Positions 6,265 through 9,180 of a DNA stretch of 9,180 nucleotides are shown here, piece after piece; within the stretch, counting starts at the first letter, position 1; each line of letters begins with the position of its first letter. This DNA comes from JBDRLV01 sp043812755 (GTDB taxonomy: Bacteria > Patescibacteriota > Patescibacteriia > UBA9934 > GWF2-40-263): the NCBI GenBank assembly GCA_043812755.1, contig JBDRLV010000058.1, forward strand, positions 1 through 9,180, written 5' to 3'. Under the pieces are notes generated by a model. That model saw only the letters and a program-made list of their open reading frames with translations, was not told the origin of the DNA and did not search any database. A program made the position numbers and the translations under genes.

Positions 6265-7265
6265 CAAAGTGAGGTCAACAACATCTTATTTGCACGCATG
6301 TAATCAATTGTTTTGTGCAACCCTTCTTCAAGACGCACAAGCGGAATCCACCCCAACTCTTTTGCCCGATAAATCTTTGGAATACCAAGCTGAGACAAAA
6401 AGATTAATGCTTCCTCATAAACTATTTTTGATGGAGACTGTGTCAAATCAATTACCAACTGTGCAACCTCTGAAATCTTTATATCATTATCACTGCCAAT
6501 ATTCACAGGCCCTGTACTTGCTGGCGCTGCCATTAAACGCAAAAGACCATCAACTACATCAGTAACATATGCAAGTGTTGTTTTAAAATTCTCATCTCCA
6601 AAAATAACCAAGTCTTTTCCTTCAAGCGCACTGATTATAAAATCAGGAATTAAGTGCCCGTCATACAATGGCATACGAGGCCCATAGGTTCTAAAGATGC
6701 GGGCAATCTTGGTTTCAATCCCATGCACCTGGCGATAAGTTTCAAACATTGTTTCTGAAAAACGCCTACCTTCATCATAACAAGCCCGTGGAGTCATGTG
6801 GTCAACAACGCCCTTGTAATCTTCATCAAAATAATCACTTTCACTTTCTCTTGAACCATACACAACTGAACTCGAAGAAAGTAATATCTTTGACCTATAC
6901 TTTTTTGCAATTTCCAAAACATTATAATTCCCAACAGAATTACACAAAAGGGTTTGAATTTTATATTGATCAAAATTCTTAATTGATGTTGGACAAGCAA
7001 GATGATAAATTTCTTGAATTCCATTGAAAGCAAGTTTAAACTCTGACAGTTCACCGAATTGCTCAAGGTCAAACGCTTGATTAACATCAAGCCGCAAAAA
7101 CTGAAAATCAGGCTTTGGAAGCATTGATTCAATATTTCGCGTGTGGCCTGTTGCAAAGTTATCAATACAGATAACACGGTTGCCTTCTTTTAACAGGCGC
7201 TCACACAAATGTGAACCAATAAATCCAGCACCACCTGTAACTAATATACTTGGTTTGTCTGCCAT
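6264..7265 (-). CDS. NAD-dependent sugar epimerase/dehydratase, UDP-glucuronate decarboxylase-like, atypical active site
   Basis: A 333-residue extended SDR that would act on a nucleotide sugar in the cytoplasm. The Rossmann motif TGGAGFIGSHL (10-20) and the adenosine-ribose aspartate in CIDNF (D35) are intact. The overall pattern follows UXS-type decarboxylases: HLACPTS (88-94), SSSVVYG (131-137), PRACYDEGRR (159-168), ARIFRTYGPRM (188-198), DGHLIPDFI (202-210). Several active-site positions differ from UXS. The YxxxK motif is Y163-x3-R167, with the lysine replaced by arginine. The T-S-E-V-Y-G segment lacks its glutamate (V135 instead). The RIFN asparagine is R192. The usual DDPxxRxPD segment is replaced by a hydrophobic stretch around 287-297. 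It may belong to a divergent clade with another substrate. The start ATG at 7265 has no Shine-Dalgarno in the 9 nt before the DUF559 element. Confidence 0.88.
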   Translation of the reverse strand: MADKPSILVTGGAGFIGSHLCERLLKEGNRVICIDNFATGHTRNIESMLPKPDFQFLRLDVNQAFDLEQFGELSEFKLAFNGIQEIYHLACPTSIKNFDQYKIQTLLCNSVGNYNVLEIAKKYRSKILLSSSSVVYGSRESESDYFDEDYKGVVDHMTPRACYDEGRRFSETMFETYRQVHGIETKIARIFRTYGPRMPLYDGHLIPDFIISALEGKDLVIFGDENFKTTLAYVTDVVDGLLRLMAAPASTGPVNIGSDNDIKISEVAQLVIDLTQSPSKIVYEEALIFLSQLGIPKIYRAKELGWIPLVRLEEGLHKTIDYMRANKMLLTSL

Positions 7266-7274
7266 ATTATTATC

Positions 7275-7340
7275 GTGTCCCCCTTTCCAAGGGGGACTAT
7301 CCAGCTTTGCTGGACTAACCCAGCTCAGCTGGGTAGGGGG
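7275..7340. repeat. Triple-hairpin left end of the DUF559 unit
   Basis: Three consecutive hairpins: TCCCCCTT/AAGGGGGA (7278-7285 with 7289-7296, 3-nt loop), CCAGC/GCTGG (7301-7305 with 7309-7313) and CCCAGCT/AGCTGGG (7319-7325 with 7327-7333, single central base). The outermost CCCCCT (7279-7284) can alternatively pair with AGGGGG (7335-7340) to enclose them all. No T-tract follows, so it is not a typical terminator, although a transcript from the protease or DUF559 gene into the SDR would have to cross this structure. Confidence 0.8.
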
Positions 7341-7706
7341 TTATGAACTCGAAACAAAAAAATCTTTAATTTGAGCCAAAACCTCGCCTAAATTCTTTTT
7401 AATGTCAATATTTGTAAATCTCATAACTTTTATATTCCTGCTCTCGATCTTCTCTTGCCTCCTTTTATCATATTCTACAGCTTTTTGAGAAAAATGACTA
7501 TCTCCATCAATCTCAATAGCCAGTCTGACTTCAGGACAATAAAAATCAACAACATATGAATCTATACTGTATTGTCTTCGAAATTTCTTTCCACACAACT
7601 GCTTGTTGCGCAACCGATACCAGAGTCTTTTCTCTGCTTCAGGCATGTCGTTTCGTAATCGTCTTCTCTTGTCCTTTTCAACCCTACTATTAAACACTTT
7701 TCTCAT
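7341..7706 (-). CDS. DUF559 domain protein, PD-(D/E)XK endonuclease-like
   Basis: A 121-residue protein covering one complete DUF559 domain, related to Vsr-like/restriction-type nucleases. The N-terminus is basic (KDKRRRLRNDMPEAEKRLWYRLRN). Then comes FRRQYSIDSYVVDFYCPEVRLAIEIDG, in which D54 and E65-x-D67 form the presumed PD-(D/E)XK metal site, followed by H71 and a C-terminal RRQEKIESRNIKVMRFTN segment typical of the family. Cellular function is not established for this family; DNA cleavage is inferred from the fold. The ATG at 7706 opens on the family's usual N-terminus; the nearest Shine-Dalgarno-like GGAGG is 15 nt away, which is too far. It interrupts an otherwise glycan-related region and is bracketed by hairpin repeats, which suggests it is a passenger or agent of a small mobile unit rather than part of the pathway. 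Confidence 0.9.
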   Translation of the reverse strand: MRKVFNSRVEKDKRRRLRNDMPEAEKRLWYRLRNKQLCGKKFRRQYSIDSYVVDFYCPEVRLAIEIDGDSHFSQKAVEYDKRRQEKIESRNIKVMRFTNIDIKKNLGEVLAQIKDFFVSSS

Positions 7707-7733
7707 AAGATTAGTTCAAAACCTCCCCTCACC

Positions 7734-7756
7734 CCTCCTTGCAAAGGGGGGAACAC
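7734..7756. repeat. Right hairpin end of the DUF559 unit
   Basis: The plus strand CCCCTCCTT (7732-7740) faces AAAGGGGGG (7743-7751), giving an imperfect C/G-tract hairpin with one wobble and one mismatch. Read on the minus strand from 7756 it gives GTGTTCCCCCCTTTGCAAGG, matching the left end at 7275. Its first base is also the last base of the protease TAG stop codon. On the minus strand the hairpin is followed by GGGGAGGTTTTG, a weak T-run, so a modest terminator role for the protease gene is possible. Confidence 0.65.
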
Positions 7757-9180
7757 TAAGGGCTCCAGGCTGCAATATTTATACCAGAACGATCTGCTTC
7801 TTTGTCTGAAAAAAAGCCACCTATAACCTTGCCATGCCCATTAAACACTCGCACATGTGGGCCGCCCCCTGGACCTGCAGCGGTAACGATTGAACATGTA
7901 TCACCAAATTTCCCTGTTGATAATCTAACTCCTCCGCGAAACATTTCATCATAAGCAAAAAATGTCCCAATCACTTTTCCACTTCCATTAAATATTCTCG
8001 TGTGTGGTCCGCCACCATTATCTGTTCCTGTAACAATTTCAGCTTGGCCATTGCCGTCAAGGTCACCAACGCTCACATAGACTCCGTTTTGATAATGCTC
8101 ATCATAAGCCAAAAACGAAGCCTCCATATCACCTGTTGACCCATCATAGATCACCCCACGAGGCTCAAAACCAGGCCCAGGAACTGTTACAAGCTCCTTT
8201 TGCCCATCACCATCAACGTCTCCCACAGCAATACGAACACTCACATTATCATTTTGATATGGCTGAAATTCTGTTTGTCCATTTCTTGAGGCAAAAATTC
8301 TCACTCGGCCCTGCCCTTGATCTTCACTTACTACAATGTCTTCAATTCCGTCATTATCCAAATCACCTGTTGCTACAAAATAACCAGCGCTTTGCGAAAC
8401 ATCAAATGCAAAAAAATCTCGTACAAATCTGCCGTCTTGTTTGAAAATTCGCACATGTGCAGGACCACCTTTGCCAGGCACAGTAATTATTTCAACATCA
8501 CCGTCATTATCAACATCTCCCATGGCCAGCCTAACGCCTCCGCGAAAATTTTTATCATAAGCTAAAAATGATTTATACAATTCTCCTTGTGGAGAAAAAA
8601 TCCGCACCATGGGTTCAAGTGCACCTTCAGGAGCTACAGCAATATTTGAAGCTGATGTTCTTGATTCTATGTTTTGTTCATAACCCCATTGCGCTGGTAC
8701 AAAATTCACTGCAATTTCTAATGCTTTTTTAATATTCAATCTTCCTGCTCCAAGAGTTCCGATTTCATAGGATTTTGATTCATTGATTGGATCAACAGCA
8801 AATTGCAAAATTAATGGAATCTCTTTAGGTCCAAGAGTTGGATATTTTGCTTTCAAAAGTGCCACAGCTCCTGAAACCATTGGAGCAGAAACTGATGTGC
8901 CTGACCAACTTCCGCCGTACTCATTTGTAAACCCTGACCAATTAGGCTCATGATACAAAAGGCTAAAAATGTCCTCGCCTGGCGCTGAAATATCTGTGCA
9001 CTGCTTACCATAATTTGAAAATTCTGCTTTTGCATCTGTCTTTGTTGTAGCAGCTACACCAATAACCAGATCACCTGGTTTGTCTATACCAAAACATGCT
9101 GGATATATAGGGGACTTATCCATGTTCACTCCTCCGCCTGGTTCGTTTCCAACAGCAGCAACAAACACCACCCCACGCGT
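7756..9180 (-). CDS. S8 (subtilisin-like) serine protease with C-terminal FG-GAP-like repeats (partial, 5' end outside window)
   Basis: The visible 474 residues are the C-terminal part of a subtilase that should be secreted or surface-bound; the signal peptide and the catalytic Asp and His lie beyond the right edge. Visible are GVVFVAAVGNE with the oxyanion-hole Asn (residue 12 of the visible part) and SGTSVSAPMVSGAVALLKA with the catalytic Ser (residue 96). After a linker, about six FG-GAP/VCBS-like beta-propeller repeats of near 50 residues follow from about residue 175. Each reads roughly VRIF-x-G-x-FxAYD-x-GGVxLAxGDxDxDG. Calcium-type loops are DVDNDGD, DLDNDGI, DVDGDGQ and DLDGNGQ in repeats 1-4, while repeat 5 is degenerate (KFGDTC) and repeat 6 stops before its loop at GINIAAWSP. 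An apparent GTG start at 9171 is internal, as the frame stays open to the edge. Likely roles are surface protein processing or adhesion; the target is unknown. Confidence 0.93.
   Translation of the reverse strand, partial: TRGVVFVAAVGNEPGGGVNMDKSPIYPACFGIDKPGDLVIGVAATTKTDAKAEFSNYGKQCTDISAPGEDIFSLLYHEPNWSGFTNEYGGSWSGTSVSAPMVSGAVALLKAKYPTLGPKEIPLILQFAVDPINESKSYEIGTLGAGRLNIKKALEIAVNFVPAQWGYEQNIESRTSASNIAVAPEGALEPMVRIFSPQGELYKSFLAYDKNFRGGVRLAMGDVDNDGDVEIITVPGKGGPAHVRIFKQDGRFVRDFFAFDVSQSAGYFVATGDLDNDGIEDIVVSEDQGQGRVRIFASRNGQTEFQPYQNDNVSVRIAVGDVDGDGQKELVTVPGPGFEPRGVIYDGSTGDMEASFLAYDEHYQNGVYVSVGDLDGNGQAEIVTGTDNGGGPHTRIFNGSGKVIGTFFAYDEMFRGGVRLSTGKFGDTCSIVTAAGPGGGPHVRVFNGHGKVIGGFFSDKEADRSGINIAAWSP

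Larger units (their letters stand above)
7275..7756 (-). mobile_element. Putative mini mobile unit: DUF559 gene bracketed by related hairpin ends
   Basis: The left end (plus strand from 7275) is GTGTCCCCCTTTCCAAGG followed by GGG. The right end (minus strand from 7756) is GTGTTCCCCCCTTTGCAAGG followed by AGG. They agree apart from two 1-nt length differences and two substitutions, and lie as inverted repeats. Between them sits one gene, a DUF559 nuclease-like protein. The left flank also carries two further hairpins (7301-7313, 7319-7333). No target-site duplication is evident outside the ends, and no transposase is present. C/G-tract repeats of this style next to DUF559 genes recur, from memory, in other bacterial genomes. 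Because each end is itself a hairpin, inverted orientation rests mainly on the GTGT flanks. Mobility is inferred. Confidence 0.55.

Noticed and set aside
6794..7177. Minus-strand 127-codon open frame inside the SDR gene
   Set aside because: A frame-shifted shadow of the SDR coding sequence with no domain features.
7275..7340. Intrinsic terminator downstream of DUF559
   Set aside because: Strong hairpins are present but no T-tract follows on the minus strand, so I list it only as a hairpin repeat.
9169..9171. GTG at 9171 as the start of the protease
   Set aside because: The frame is open to the window edge (T-R-G-V-V-F-V-A-A-V-G-N) and this GTG lies within the conserved subtilase core.
1..9180. 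Alternative genetic code (TGA as Gly, as in some CPR lineages)
   Set aside because: TGA serves as a normal stop for the SDR and the rhamnosyltransferase-like GT2, and no conserved motif needs TGA read-through.

Overview
The window is AT-rich bacterial DNA with every convincing gene on the minus strand, so transcription runs from position 9180 towards 1. TAA, TAG and TGA all act as stops, so the standard bacterial code applies. The gene content is many glycosyltransferases, a DPM1-like GT2 paired with a DUF2304 protein, a divergent UDP-sugar epimerase/decarboxylase-like SDR, and a subtilase with FG-GAP repeats. Together with the TTTAGGA-type intergenic repeats, this resembles contigs of Candidate Phyla Radiation bacteria (Patescibacteria, Parcubacteria-like). 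That placement is inferred from remembered style; no marker gene is present to prove it.

In transcription order the layout is as follows. (1) The C-terminal 474 residues of a secreted-type S8 serine protease with FG-GAP-like repeats, cut by the right edge. (2) A small DUF559 nuclease-like gene bracketed by related G/C-tract hairpins, which looks like a mini mobile unit whose edge coincides with the protease stop codon. (3) A UXS-like NAD-dependent SDR. (4) A DPM1-like GT2 followed after 1 nt by a DUF2304 membrane protein. (5) A rhamnosyltransferase-like GT2 whose stop overlaps the start of a GT4. (6) A second GT4, followed by an intrinsic terminator. (7) A separate transcription unit: a sigma70-like promoter, a leader dominated by a 153-nt imperfect hairpin, a near-perfect Shine-Dalgarno, and an ABC exporter (membrane domain plus the start of the ATPase) cut by the left edge.

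Items 3 to 6 read as a surface-glycan or glycolipid assembly module. The SDR would make or modify a nucleotide sugar, the GT2/DUF2304 pair would load a sugar on a polyprenyl-phosphate carrier, and the GT2 and two GT4 enzymes would extend the glycan. The ABC exporter could move a lipid-linked product, but its separate promoter and generic sequence leave its substrate open.

Every gene junction inside the glycan cluster wider than a few bases is filled by a dispersed or palindromic repeat of one of three kinds, and the repeats touch start or stop codons. The two most unusual objects are the structured leader upstream of the ABC exporter and the hairpin-bounded DUF559 unit. No gene-free stretch exceeds 300 bases; the longest, 1198-1480, holds the terminator, promoter and leader hairpin.
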